A stretch of DNA of 40,261 nt from Stenotrophomonas maltophilia (lineage in GTDB: Bacteria > Pseudomonadota > Gammaproteobacteria > Xanthomonadales > Xanthomonadaceae): positions 1 to 40,261 of the forward strand of contig NZ_NIVS01000027.1 of NCBI RefSeq assembly GCF_002205165.1, in the 5' to 3' direction. The notes beneath the pieces are model-generated. The model made no database searches. It worked only from the letters and a program-made list of their open reading frames with translations, and had not been told where the DNA came from. Position numbers and translations under genes: made by a program. Shown one piece after another: positions 1 to 8,108 of the stretch (position 1 is the first letter of the stretch; every line of letters starts with the position of its first letter).

Positions 1-48
1 GGGCTGTCCCCGGTAGAGTTCGAGAAGCAGTACGCACTAAACGGCTGA
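1..48 (+). CDS. IS3-family transposase OrfB, C-terminal end only
   Basis: Only the last 15 residues are present, ending SPVEFEKQYALNG and a TGA stop at 46-48. The LSP-x-EFE-x-Q pattern just before the stop is typical of the C-terminus of the DDE (rve) integrase OrfB of IS3 elements, which carries out strand transfer after an OrfA/OrfB frameshift. The catalytic residues lie outside the window, so it is impossible to say whether the copy is intact. The short distance from the stop to the inverted-repeat-like end at 77 is normal for the family. Confidence 0.7.
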   Translation, partial: GLSPVEFEKQYALNG

Positions 49-77
49 CGACTGTCTACAAAACCCTGGGCGATTCA
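1..77 (+). mobile_element. Right end of an IS3-family insertion sequence
   Basis: The window opens inside the last codons of an OrfB-type transposase. After its stop the sequence runs to a terminal-inverted-repeat-like end; read on the opposite strand from position 77 inwards it begins TGAATCGCCCAGGGTTT. That resembles the TGAACCGCCCCGGG ends I remember for IS51/IS407-type IS3 elements. The element end is therefore placed at 77, although the exact boundary and the target duplication cannot be confirmed without the left end, which lies outside the window. The next bases belong to a lysine-rich reading frame that the element appears to have interrupted. Confidence 0.7.
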
Positions 78-78
78 G

Positions 79-195
79 AGGTCGGGCAAGGAGAAGGAGA
101 AGGTTGCACCGGCAAAAAGGGCGTCGAAGAAGGTCTCACCCAAGACAAAAGCCACCAAAAAGGCGCCCGCCAAGAGGACGCGCAAGTCTGCCTGA
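79..195 (+). pseudogene. Lysine-rich C-terminal tail, probable remnant of a Ku protein cut off by the IS
   Basis: This open frame continues straight out of the insertion-sequence end and stops with TGA at 193-195. It encodes about 38 residues, largely Lys, Ala, Arg, Ser and Pro (for example APAKRASKKVSPKTK), with no start codon of its own. Bacterial Ku proteins often end in such basic tails, which bind DNA and help recruit LigD. The gene stands directly upstream of ligD, where ku is commonly found. The Ku assignment rests on composition and position only; a histone H1-like or other basic protein is possible. The body of the gene, if it survives, is beyond the IS to the left. Confidence 0.5.
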
Positions 196-362
196 GCGGC
201 GAGAGCGAAGTAGGGCAAGCCGCTAGCGTGACGCAGCTTCTGGGCAGACGCGCGGAGAACCTAGCGGCGCGAAGAGGCGTGAAGAGATAGACAAGGCCGG
301 TTCACGGTGACCCCACGGAGGCGGGGCTAGAAACGGTCTACCTGCCAAGGAGTTACAGCGCC

Positions 363-539
363 ATGAGCGACGACAAAAAGAAGACTGGAACGCCCGATCG
401 TGACCGGATCAATGTCAACGAAGACTACGAGGTCCAGTATTGGACCAAGGCGTTGGGCATCACGGCTGCTCAGCTCAAAGAGGCGGTCAAGGCCGTCGGT
501 CCCACATCGGCTGCGGTTCGTAAGCACCTGGGCAAGTGA
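363..539 (+). CDS. DUF3606 domain protein
   Basis: A 58-residue protein beginning MSDDKKKTGTPDRDRINVNE. The pattern DRxRINVNEDYEVQYWTKxLG followed by xxLKxAVKxVGPxxxxVRKHL matches the DUF3606 family as I know it: small soluble proteins with a Trp/Leu-rich helical core and no known activity. The start is supported by an AAGGAG ribosome-binding site at about 349-354. It lies 12 bp upstream of ligD and is probably co-transcribed with it. Proteins of this family are frequent in soil and plant-associated proteobacteria and are often found among stress genes, but a role in DNA repair here is only inferred from the neighbour. Confidence 0.85.
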   Translation: MSDDKKKTGTPDRDRINVNEDYEVQYWTKALGITAAQLKEAVKAVGPTSAAVRKHLGK

Positions 540-551
540 CGGGCGCGGGGC

Positions 552-3146
552 ATGTCCCTCACCGAGTACCGGCGCAAACGGAGCTTTAGCAGGACAAAGG
601 AGCCCGAGCCTGGAAAGGTGCTGCCAGCGGGGCAGCGGGCCATCTTTGTCGTGCAATTGCACCACGCCAGCCGGCGCCACTACGACTTTCGTCTACAGGT
701 CGGTGACGCTCTCAAGAGTTGGGCTGTGCCCAAAGGGCCAAGCTACGACCCGAAGGTCAAGCGGATGGCTGTCGAGGTGGAAGACCATCCCGTTGACTAC
801 GCTGGTTTCGAGGGCGAGATCCCCAAAGGCGAGTATGGCGGCGGTCATGTTGCTCAGTTCGATCACGGGGTGTGGGCTACGGAAGGAGATCCGGAGGCCC
901 AGCTTGCCAAAGGGCACCTGCGCTTTGAATTGTTCGGAGCCAAGCTTAAGGGGGGATGGCACTTGGTCCGCTCCGGCAAGCCGGCGCGCCAGCCGCAGTG
1001 GCTGCTCTTCAAGGAAGACGATGCCTATGCAAGCCAAGTCGACGCAGACGATCTGTTGGGAGATGTCGCCCCGCCCCCAGCTGAAGACCTCAAGCGGGCC
1101 GGCAGCGGGAAGGCCGACAAAAAACGCCTAAAGGCGATTCCCGTTGCAAAGGTTGCTCGACGCGTGGACTGGGCGAAGAAGGCGCTGGCGCTCACCAATA
1201 GTAAAAAGGCCGAGGCCCCGGTGGCGCCGTTCAAGCCCCAACTGGCTAAGCTGGGTGAGTCGCCACCCAAGGGCGATCAGTGGGTGCACGAGATCAAATG
1301 GGACGGCTACCGGATCCTGGCGACCGTGGCGGAAGGAGAGGTTCGCTTATGGTCGCGCAACGCGTTGGAATGGACCAGCAAGCTTCCGGAGATCCGCGAC
1401 GCGATCGCTGCCTTGGGGTTGAAGTCAGGCGCGTTGGACGGGGAGCTGATTGCAGGGCGCGGGACAAAGGAAGACTTCAACTTGCTACAAGCAACCCTGT
1501 CTGGTGAACGACAGGGGGCGCTGTCGTATGCGCTCTTCGACCTTCTGCATATCGATGGCGTGGACATCGCCGACGCGCCGCTGCTGCAACGAAAGGCGCT
1601 GTTGGAGGAAGTCCTGAAGGGAACCCCGACCCATTTGGCCATGAGCTCGCACATCGTCGGCGATGGCGAGGCGGCTTACCGTCTCGCGGGGGATCAGCAT
1701 TTCGAGGGCATCATCTCCAAGCGCGCCGATCGCGGCTATCACGGCGGCCGGGGTGAGGATTGGAGGAAGACCAAGCAACTTGCTAGCGATGAATTCGCGG
1801 TTGTCGGCTACACGGCGCCCAAAGGAAGCCGCACGGGTTTCGGATCGTTGCTACTGGCCAAGCCGGACCCCAAGCATGGGTGGCTTTACGCCGGGCGCGT
1901 CGGCTCCGGGTTCTCGGACGCCCTGATCGGGGAGCTGACGGCGCTGATCGGCACCGCCGGCGGGAAGAAGCCCACGGCGTATGTGCCGACCACGGACACC
2001 GATCTGCGGGCCGCCACTTGGTTTGCGCCCCGGTTCGTGGTCGAGGTGTTTTACCGGGGCATCGGCGGGCAGCAACTGCTGCGCCAAGCGTCGCTGAAAG
2101 CCGTGCGGCCCGACAAAGACGTGGCCGATCTCAAGGACTCAGATCGGAGCGATTTCCGAGGCCGTGCGACGTCATCCAAGCCGACTCAGGGGGGCGAGAG
2201 AGGAATGACTGATCCGGTGCAGGGTGTCGCCGTCAAAACTAGGGAGGGCAAGGGTGGGGGCGTTCCGGGAGAGCGTGCGCCCCCCAAGCTTTCCAGTCCC
2301 TCCAAGGTGATCTTCCCCGACATCAAGGCAACCAAGCAGGACGTGTGGGACTACTACAGCGCGGTCATGGATTATCTGTTGCCTGAGATCATTGGGCGTC
2401 CACTGTCGATCATCCGGTGTCCAGCTGGGACTGGCAGGCCGTGCTTCTTCCAGAAGCACCACACCGCGGGGCTGGAGTTGGTGAGCTCGGTGAAACTCAA
2501 GGAAGACAGTGGAATCAATGCCCACTACCTGGTGGTCGAAGACGCCGCCAGCCTTCTGGAGCTCGTGCAGTTCAATGCCTTGGAGTTCCATCCTTGGGGC
2601 AGCCACGCCGATTCCCCCGACCGGGCCGATCGCGTGGTGTTCGATCTAGACCCCGGCCCGGACGTGCCATTCTCGGAGGTCAAGAAGGCCGCGACCGACA
2701 TCCGAAAGCTGCTTCAGCAACTCGAGTTGGAGTCCTTCTTGCGGGTGTCCGGTGGCAAGGGTCTGCACGTGGTGGTGCCGTTGAATCCCGGGTGCGATTG
2801 GGATCTGACCAAGCGGTTCGCCCACGGGTTCGCGGACGCTTTGGCACAGTCCGAGCCGCACCGGTTTTTGGCGACGTCGACCAAAAGCTTGCGCAACAAA
2901 CGCATATTCGTCGACTACCTGCGCAACGGCCGAGGCGCCACCGCGGTGGCGTCGTATTCCTTGCGAGGCCGGCCTGGTGCGCCCGTGGCCATGCCCATCG
3001 CGTGGACCGAGCTGGCAAAGCTCACTCGGGCAGATACCTTCACCATGAAGGACGTTCCCCCCAAGCTCAAACGCAGGCGCAAGGACCCTTGGGAAGGCAT
3101 CGAATCCATCCAACAAAATCTTGCACGGTGGGCACAGGACGACTGA
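552..3146 (+). CDS. ligD: ATP-dependent DNA ligase D (phosphoesterase-ligase-polymerase)
   Basis: LigD repairs double-strand breaks by bacterial non-homologous end joining together with Ku. At 864 residues it has the three-domain order of the Pseudomonas enzyme. The 3'-phosphoesterase domain (about 25-155) carries HHASRRHYDFRL with H37/H38, H43, D45 and R47, plus H78. The ATP-dependent ligase domain (about 220-540) has the adenylation lysine K249 in EIKWDGYR and an OB-fold part. The primase-like polymerase domain (about 570-850) has the metal-binding DLD pair D698/D700 and the SGGKGLHVVVPL motif. All key residues are present, so the enzyme looks functional. The start at 552 is the first ATG after the DUF3606 stop, with only a weak GGGG upstream. 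The Ku partner gene immediately upstream seems truncated by an IS. Confidence 0.97.
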   Translation: MSLTEYRRKRSFSRTKEPEPGKVLPAGQRAIFVVQLHHASRRHYDFRLQVGDALKSWAVPKGPSYDPKVKRMAVEVEDHPVDYAGFEGEIPKGEYGGGHVAQFDHGVWATEGDPEAQLAKGHLRFELFGAKLKGGWHLVRSGKPARQPQWLLFKEDDAYASQVDADDLLGDVAPPPAEDLKRAGSGKADKKRLKAIPVAKVARRVDWAKKALALTNSKKAEAPVAPFKPQLAKLGESPPKGDQWVHEIKWDGYRILATVAEGEVRLWSRNALEWTSKLPEIRDAIAALGLKSGALDGELIAGRGTKEDFNLLQATLSGERQGALSYALFDLLHIDGVDIADAPLLQRKALLEEVLKGTPTHLAMSSHIVGDGEAAYRLAGDQHFEGIISKRADRGYHGGRGEDWRKTKQLASDEFAVVGYTAPKGSRTGFGSLLLAKPDPKHGWLYAGRVGSGFSDALIGELTALIGTAGGKKPTAYVPTTDTDLRAATWFAPRFVVEVFYRGIGGQQLLRQASLKAVRPDKDVADLKDSDRSDFRGRATSSKPTQGGERGMTDPVQGVAVKTREGKGGGVPGERAPPKLSSPSKVIFPDIKATKQDVWDYYSAVMDYLLPEIIGRPLSIIRCPAGTGRPCFFQKHHTAGLELVSSVKLKEDSGINAHYLVVEDAASLLELVQFNALEFHPWGSHADSPDRADRVVFDLDPGPDVPFSEVKKAATDIRKLLQQLELESFLRVSGGKGLHVVVPLNPGCDWDLTKRFAHGFADALAQSEPHRFLATSTKSLRNKRIFVDYLRNGRGATAVASYSLRGRPGAPVAMPIAWTELAKLTRADTFTMKDVPPKLKRRRKDPWEGIESIQQNLARWAQDD

Positions 3147-3187
3147 TCCCGCTCACCTGCTGCCGTCGCCTTTCAGGAGAAATTATC

Positions 3188-3997
3188 ATGCGCCGATCCA
3201 TCGTTTGCGCCGCCGTCGCGGTTGCACTCTCTGCGTGCGGAGGCGGCAACACAGAGTCCAGCGTCCAAGCGCCGGGGGCCGAAGAAACCGCGAAGACCAA
3301 AGCGCTGGAGACCGGCGCCGCCGTTCTGCAGGACAGGCCGCCGGTCGACGCCATCAATGCCTATCTGGACGGGTTTCATTTCTACAACGGCCAGATGAAG
3401 GTCCAAATGGAGGCCCACCACTACTGCTCCATCCTCAACGAGGATGTTATCCAGTGCACGATCTACGACGGAAATGTAAAAGATGCCAAGTTGATGGGGG
3501 TGGAATACATCATCAGCGCGAAGCTGTTTGCAGGTCTTCCTGAGCAGGAAAAAGCGCTATGGCACAGCCACGTTCAGGAGGTGAAATCGGGTCAGCTCAT
3601 CGCTCCAGGGATTCCCGAGGTGGCCGAGCATGCGCTGATGGAGAAGCTCATCCACACCTATGGCAAGACCTGGCACACCTGGCACACAGACTTGGACAAA
3701 GACCTGCCACGCGGCATGCCGCAGCTGATGATGGGGTTCACTGCAGATGGGCAAGCGGACCCGGCGATGGTGGCAGCCCGGGACGCACGGCTGGGCGTCA
3801 GCAGTGAGGACAAGCGAAAGCGCCGTGCCAACATCGCCGCGCCCCCAGTCGATGCGGGGGCGGATGCATGGCAGAAGGGCAACGTTATCCAAATCGAGGA
3901 CCCGAGCGCTGGCCATGGTCACACAGATAAGGAGAAAACGGATGCGCCATCCGACGCAGAGAAGAACGCCACGTCTAGCGCGAGTTCCGGCAAGTAG
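3188..3997 (+). CDS. DUF1264 (OBAP-like) lipoprotein
   Basis: A 269-residue protein with a lipoprotein signal: MRRSIVCAAVAVALSAC, lipobox LSAC with the acylated Cys at residue 17, followed by a Gly-rich linker. From about residue 50 it matches the DUF1264 family (related to plant oil-body-associated proteins): DGFHFYNGQMKVQMEAHHYCS, then QCTIYD, MGVEYIIS, LWHSHVQEVKSG and the HTYGKTWHTWHTD block. No enzymatic activity is established for the family. The C-terminal 60 residues are low-complexity, charged and Ser/Ala-rich. The ATG at 3188 is preceded by AGGAGA; longer in-frame extension upstream overlaps ligD and is not credible. It follows ligD by 41 bp in the same direction and could be in the same transcript. 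Confidence 0.85.
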   Translation: MRRSIVCAAVAVALSACGGGNTESSVQAPGAEETAKTKALETGAAVLQDRPPVDAINAYLDGFHFYNGQMKVQMEAHHYCSILNEDVIQCTIYDGNVKDAKLMGVEYIISAKLFAGLPEQEKALWHSHVQEVKSGQLIAPGIPEVAEHALMEKLIHTYGKTWHTWHTDLDKDLPRGMPQLMMGFTADGQADPAMVAARDARLGVSSEDKRKRRANIAAPPVDAGADAWQKGNVIQIEDPSAGHGHTDKEKTDAPSDAEKNATSSASSGK

Positions 3998-4135
3998 CCG
4001 CAATGCTGCCGGGTCCTTCAATCGCCGCGTTGCTGGTTTGGCGGAACTCACGCTTCCCTCGCGCTGTTTTCGCAGGCGGTTGATCGCCGCAGGGCGATTC
4101 TTCAGCTTCCAGTTAACCTTCTCGGACGTGCGCCC

Positions 4136-5911
4136 ATGAAACGGACACTCGGATACGTCGCGCTGCTCACGACACTCGCTTGGCCTGCATTGGCCCAACA
4201 GGGAGACGGGACGGATGTCCCCGCACGGGTTAACACATTCAAACCCGACAAGGTTCCCGCGACCGGCGAGCGCATTGCGGGACTGAAGGCGCCGCAGGGG
4301 TTCGAGGTGAAAGCCTTCGCGAAGGATCTTCAGAACGTCCGGATCATTGCCGTAGCGCCCAGTGGCGACATTTACGTTTCCCGCCGTGACCAAGGGGACG
4401 TGTTGCTACTGAAGGACGCCAATGAGGACGGGGTCCTGGATGAAGCCCCGCGGACTGTGGCGCACCGTCCCAGCGTCCATGGATTGGCTATCGGGGACGG
4501 CCACCTTTATATGGCCACTGCTACAGAAGTATTCCGCGCCCCCCTCAATCCCGACGGCTCCTTGGGTGCGATAGAGCGAATCATCAATGATCTGCCGGAC
4601 GGTGGGCAGCATCCCAACAGAACCTTGGCGTTCGGCCCTGACGGCATGCTGTATATCAGCGTGGGATCGTCGTGCAATGCTTGCAATGAGTCCAATCCTG
4701 AACACGCAACCCTCTTGCGCGCCTCGCCGGACGGCAAGAGCCGCACGATTTTCGCCAGTGGTCTGCGCAACACCTTGGGCTTCGCTTGGGATCCGAAGAC
4801 CGGCGAACTGTGGGGGATGGATCACGGCATCGATTTCCTGGGCGATGATGTTCAACCGGAGGAGCTCAACCACATTGTCAAAGGCAAGCAGTATGGTTGG
4901 CCCCACATCTGGGGAAAGAATGGGCAGAATCCGCAGAGCACGCCGCCAGGAGAAATCACGAAGGCCCAGTGGGCTCAGATGAGCGAGCCCATGGTCTTGG
5001 GCTATACGGCGCACGCGGCCCCCATGCAACTGGTCTTCTACACCGGCAGCCAGTTTCCTGCCGCCTACCGAGGCGACGCGTTCGTTACCATGCGGGGGTC
5101 ATGGAATCGGAAGCCGGCCTCTGGTTATGAGGTGGTGCGGATCCGGTTCCGTAACGGGCAGCCGGTGACGTTCGAGCCATTCCTGTCCGGGTTCCTGACC
5201 GATGGCGGTCAGAGGCACATCGCACGCCCGGTGGGCTTGGCTGTCACGCGGGGCGGGGCGCTCTTGGTGGGCGACGACGCCAACGGCGGGATATATCGGG
5301 TGAGCTACGGTGCAGGCAAGGCGGCAGCTGCGACCGCGACCGTCATCCCGAAGCAGTCCTTGGAAAGGCAGGTGACTGAAGGCACGGGTGTCCCCTTGGC
5401 TCTCGATCGCGTATCGCAGGCGGCGTCCTTCGGCATCCGATCGCCGGCGTTCCAAAACGGTCAGGCGCTCTCTTCTCGATTCAGCGCATATCACGAAGGG
5501 CTGTCGCCCCCGCTTGCGTGGGACGCCGTTCCGAAGGCGGTGACTTACGTGATCATCGCGGAGGACCCGGACTCTACGCCCATCAAGCCGTTCGTGCACT
5601 GGGTCGCTTGGAACATCCCCGCCTCCGTGACCAGCTTACCCGAGGGCGTCCAGGTCCAGCCCCGGCTGACCGACCCTGAGGGCGTCCTGCAGGGGGCGAC
5701 CAGCCGTGGTTCTGTTGGATACTACGGTCCCAGGCCGCCGGTGGGGGATCCGCCGCACCACTATCATTTCCAAGTGCTGGCGCTGGACAGGGCGCTCGAT
5801 GTTCGTCCGGGGGCGACGCGTGATGAGGTGCTTAAGGCCGTAAAGGGCCACGTTTTGGCAAAAGGCGTCGTGGTCGGCACCTATCAACAGACCGATCCGC
5901 CACTGAAGTGA
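4136..5911 (+). CDS. Secreted sorbosone-dehydrogenase-like beta-propeller fused to a PEBP (YbhB/YbcL) domain
   Basis: A 591-residue exported protein: signal peptide MKRTLGYVALLTTLAWPALA, then a glucose/sorbosone-dehydrogenase-like propeller (about 50-395). That part has the typical phrases TLAFGPDGMLYISVGSSCN, ASGLRNTLGFAWDP, LWGMDHGIDFLGDD, PEELNHI, YGWP and the late motif ARPVGLAV...LLVGDD. Proteins of this group are annotated as PQQ-dependent sugar dehydrogenases, although the cofactor and substrate are usually unknown. A linker leads to a complete phosphatidylethanolamine-binding/Raf-kinase-inhibitor-like domain (about 415-590) with DPD at 477-479, the following HW, and GPRPPVGDPPHHYHF. 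The PEBP domain is normally a separate protein of about 150-180 residues, so the fusion is notable. No strong ribosome-binding site precedes the ATG. It probably stands alone. Confidence 0.88.
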   Translation: MKRTLGYVALLTTLAWPALAQQGDGTDVPARVNTFKPDKVPATGERIAGLKAPQGFEVKAFAKDLQNVRIIAVAPSGDIYVSRRDQGDVLLLKDANEDGVLDEAPRTVAHRPSVHGLAIGDGHLYMATATEVFRAPLNPDGSLGAIERIINDLPDGGQHPNRTLAFGPDGMLYISVGSSCNACNESNPEHATLLRASPDGKSRTIFASGLRNTLGFAWDPKTGELWGMDHGIDFLGDDVQPEELNHIVKGKQYGWPHIWGKNGQNPQSTPPGEITKAQWAQMSEPMVLGYTAHAAPMQLVFYTGSQFPAAYRGDAFVTMRGSWNRKPASGYEVVRIRFRNGQPVTFEPFLSGFLTDGGQRHIARPVGLAVTRGGALLVGDDANGGIYRVSYGAGKAAAATATVIPKQSLERQVTEGTGVPLALDRVSQAASFGIRSPAFQNGQALSSRFSAYHEGLSPPLAWDAVPKAVTYVIIAEDPDSTPIKPFVHWVAWNIPASVTSLPEGVQVQPRLTDPEGVLQGATSRGSVGYYGPRPPVGDPPHHYHFQVLALDRALDVRPGATRDEVLKAVKGHVLAKGVVVGTYQQTDPPLK

Positions 5912-6020
5912 CACAGCGGGTGGTAGGGCAGCTGATCCCATGCACTGATAGTCCGCTGGGGTGCGCCAGTGGGAAGGGCCGGATGCGGCGGAAAAAGGCG
6001 CTTCGCGATATCATGGGAGC

Positions 6021-6371
6021 ATGAGCAGTTCCCCCCCAGATAACGAAGCGCCTAGGCTTCTTGGATTCGACGTCCCCGACTTACAGGAGAACGTGGACCA
6101 GTCCGAAGACGAGGCGATCATTGCCATGTTGGACGTGGCCCCGCATGCCGCCTGGCTTGCCCTGTTTAATGACCGCTTGGACGCGTTGAAGAGCGATCTG
6201 GGGGTGGCTGGGGTGGAGGTGGAAGGTCCCTCTATCCGTTTCTACGGTTCGATTTCGGACGGCAGGAGATTGGCAACCGCCGTTGCCTCCCTAATCAACG
6301 ACGTGACCTTGGACTATCGGTCCCAGTCAAGTGCAAGAAAGGTACCCTTTGAGCGGCCCGACCCGTTCTAG
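6021..6371 (+). CDS. Conserved-looking small protein of unknown function
   Basis: A 116-residue soluble, acidic protein starting MSSSPPDNEAPRLLGFDVPD. I do not recognise a family. It has no signal peptide or membrane segment. The centre (LFNDRLDALKSDLGVAGVEVEGPSI) suggests mixed alpha/beta structure, and the end reads RKVPFERPDPF. An in-frame GTG at 5961 would add 20 residues, but the ATG at 6021 is preferred because it has GGGAG just upstream and because the added residues are not protein-like. It converges on the zinc-ribbon gene 21 bp downstream. Confidence 0.6.
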   Translation: MSSSPPDNEAPRLLGFDVPDLQENVDQSEDEAIIAMLDVAPHAAWLALFNDRLDALKSDLGVAGVEVEGPSIRFYGSISDGRRLATAVASLINDVTLDYRSQSSARKVPFERPDPF

Positions 6372-6392
6372 CGAGGACGCCCGGGCGGAGCG

Positions 6393-6647
6393 CTAAGAAA
6401 TGTCCGTTCCGTGTCGGCGGGAGAAGTCTTCAAACCGAAAGAGGCTGATGGCTTGGTGCTCGCCGCACTTGGGGCACTTGAGGGTCGCTCCTCCTTCTAA
6501 AGGTTCAAGCCCTTGGGCCGGAGTGGCGGTGAACGCTGCACTGCATTGGAGGCAGCGGCAGTAAACCCGGGTCAGCTCCAACAGCCGACCGTCCTGACTT
6601 CTTACGCCTTCAACATCCAGAAGGTGGAAACGACCTGTATTCGGCAC
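6393..6647 (-). CDS. Small zinc-ribbon protein (paralogue of the gene at 9787-10122)
   Basis: An 84-residue protein with two Cys pairs, CRCLQC (about residues 30-35) and CPKCGEHQ (about 58-65), spaced as in a zinc ribbon. The segment LEPLEGGATLKCPKCGEHQA is closely similar to the protein encoded at 9787-10122 (ELPGGALFRCAHCGRHQAVS), so the two are homologous. A role in metal or nucleic-acid binding is only inferred from the fold. The only available start is a GTG at 6645-6647 and no clear Shine-Dalgarno sequence precedes it, which lowers confidence in the exact N-terminus. It lies downstream of the histidine kinase on the same strand, 84 bp away. Confidence 0.6.
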   Translation of the reverse strand: MPNTGRFHLLDVEGVRSQDGRLLELTRVYCRCLQCSAAFTATPAQGLEPLEGGATLKCPKCGEHQAISLFRFEDFSRRHGTDIS

Positions 6648-6731
6648 TGAGGCGCTGGCTCTTTGTTGGGGCGATGGGAGGTTGGGCGTGTGACGCGTTC
6701 TCGCGCCGCTATCTTCGCGGACCGGACGCGC

Positions 6732-8108
6732 TCACGACCGTAGAGAAGGGGATAATGCGGCGGACGTTCGCGTGTCAACGACGAACCGGGCGCCTTTAGC
6801 TTGAGCAGCATCATAGCGCAGGCCCCATCCATGCGAGAGGCAGATCTCCATACAGATAGCCAAGCCCAGCCCGGCGCCGGTGCTGTCACGGGGATTGGCG
6901 CGCCAGAAGCGCTTGAACAGCAGTGACTGGTGCGCCGGCGTCACGCCGGGGCCATCGTCCTGCACGCTCAAACCCGCGGGGAACACGTCAACGCGCACCT
7001 GGCCGCCCGCGGCCGCATGGTGGATGGCGTTCTCAATCAGATTCTTGGCCAGCACGAACACCGCCGACGCATCTGCCGGCAGAAGCACGTCGCCGGCCTG
7101 GTCGTGCACATCGACGCTCACCGAGCGTTGCGCGGACACGCGAACCAGGTAGTCGGCCGCATCCTGGATGATCTGCGCAAGGCGAACCGGCGCGAAGGTG
7201 TAGTTGTGTGCCTCGCTCACTTCGGCAAGGTGCAGCAGCTGATGAATCTGGCGCGCCATATGCCCGGCGTCCTGCAGCAGCACCTCCCTGTTGGTTGCGC
7301 TGCTCAGTTCAATTTCGGCCGTCAACAGCGACAGCGGTGTTTTCAGTTCGTGCGCCGCCGATGCCAGGAACTCCTGTTGCACGCGGAAGCCGTTCTCCAG
7401 GCGGGCGAGGGCGGCATTGAAGGCATCGAGCAATGGAGCAACCTCCGTGGGAAGCCCCCGGCCCCGGAGGCGGGTGCCTAGGCTTCTAGGGTTAACCTGC
7501 GCAGCGATCGCTGAGACCTCGCGGAGAGGAGCGATCATTCGCCTGATGGTCCAATATACGACGATTGCGAAGGTCAACAGCGCCAATAGCAGCGTGACCA
7601 ATCCCGCCCTGAGGTAGAGCGTGCCAGCGTAGTCACTGAGTGTAAGCACCAGCCGATCACTGCGCGCCACACGAACAATGTAGCGTTGGCCCTGGATTTC
7701 CACTGGCCCTTGCATGACTCGCAGGCGAATGGTCGTTCCATTGCCCGCCACCGTCATCGAGTCAAAGCTCCAGGGCAGCACTCTTAGGGCCTCCAGGGCC
7801 GGGCCGGGCGAACTTTGCAGAACAGCGACCCCAGCGCTGTCAACGATGCAGTAGGCGGAGTCCTTGGTCATGGCGTCGTATGCATTGACGTTCTGTGGCT
7901 TCAGGTCGACGGAGAAGTTCCCTTCCGCATCTCTTCTTAGACCTTCGATCAGGTGATCGAGCTCCTCTTGCAGTTCCGTGCGGAGCAAGCGATCGGGCAG
8001 CTTTGGGGAGGTCATGGCGAGCATGACCAAAACGGCTGCCAGTGCCGCCACCAACATTGCCAGCATGGTGCCGATCATCAAACGCGCGGTCAGGCTACTC
8101 GGCAGCAT
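6732..8108 (-). CDS. Sensor histidine kinase
   Basis: A 458-residue inner-membrane kinase. TM1 is at about 8-32; a periplasmic sensor region at about 33-164 follows, then TM2 at about 165-188, a HAMP-like linker and the kinase core. The H-box FLASAAHELKTPLSLL has the phospho-accepting H253. The ATPase domain shows the N-box NLIENAIHHA (N360), the G1 box DDGPG (384-388) and the G2 box GAGLGLAI (411-418), so all catalytic boxes are present. The start ATG at 8106-8108 overlaps the end of the response-regulator gene by 14 bp, indicating translational coupling. It should phosphorylate that regulator; the stimulus is unknown, though linkage to mipA suggests cell-envelope stress or small-molecule sensing. 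Confidence 0.95.
   Translation of the reverse strand: MLPSSLTARLMIGTMLAMLVAALAAVLVMLAMTSPKLPDRLLRTELQEELDHLIEGLRRDAEGNFSVDLKPQNVNAYDAMTKDSAYCIVDSAGVAVLQSSPGPALEALRVLPWSFDSMTVAGNGTTIRLRVMQGPVEIQGQRYIVRVARSDRLVLTLSDYAGTLYLRAGLVTLLLALLTFAIVVYWTIRRMIAPLREVSAIAAQVNPRSLGTRLRGRGLPTEVAPLLDAFNAALARLENGFRVQQEFLASAAHELKTPLSLLTAEIELSSATNREVLLQDAGHMARQIHQLLHLAEVSEAHNYTFAPVRLAQIIQDAADYLVRVSAQRSVSVDVHDQAGDVLLPADASAVFVLAKNLIENAIHHAAAGGQVRVDVFPAGLSVQDDGPGVTPAHQSLLFKRFWRANPRDSTGAGLGLAICMEICLSHGWGLRYDAAQAKGARFVVDTRTSAALSPSLRS

Noticed and set aside
400..1131. Plus-strand frame of 243 residues overlapping the DUF3606 and ligD genes
   Set aside because: Ser/Arg-rich product in the wrong frame of two recognised genes.
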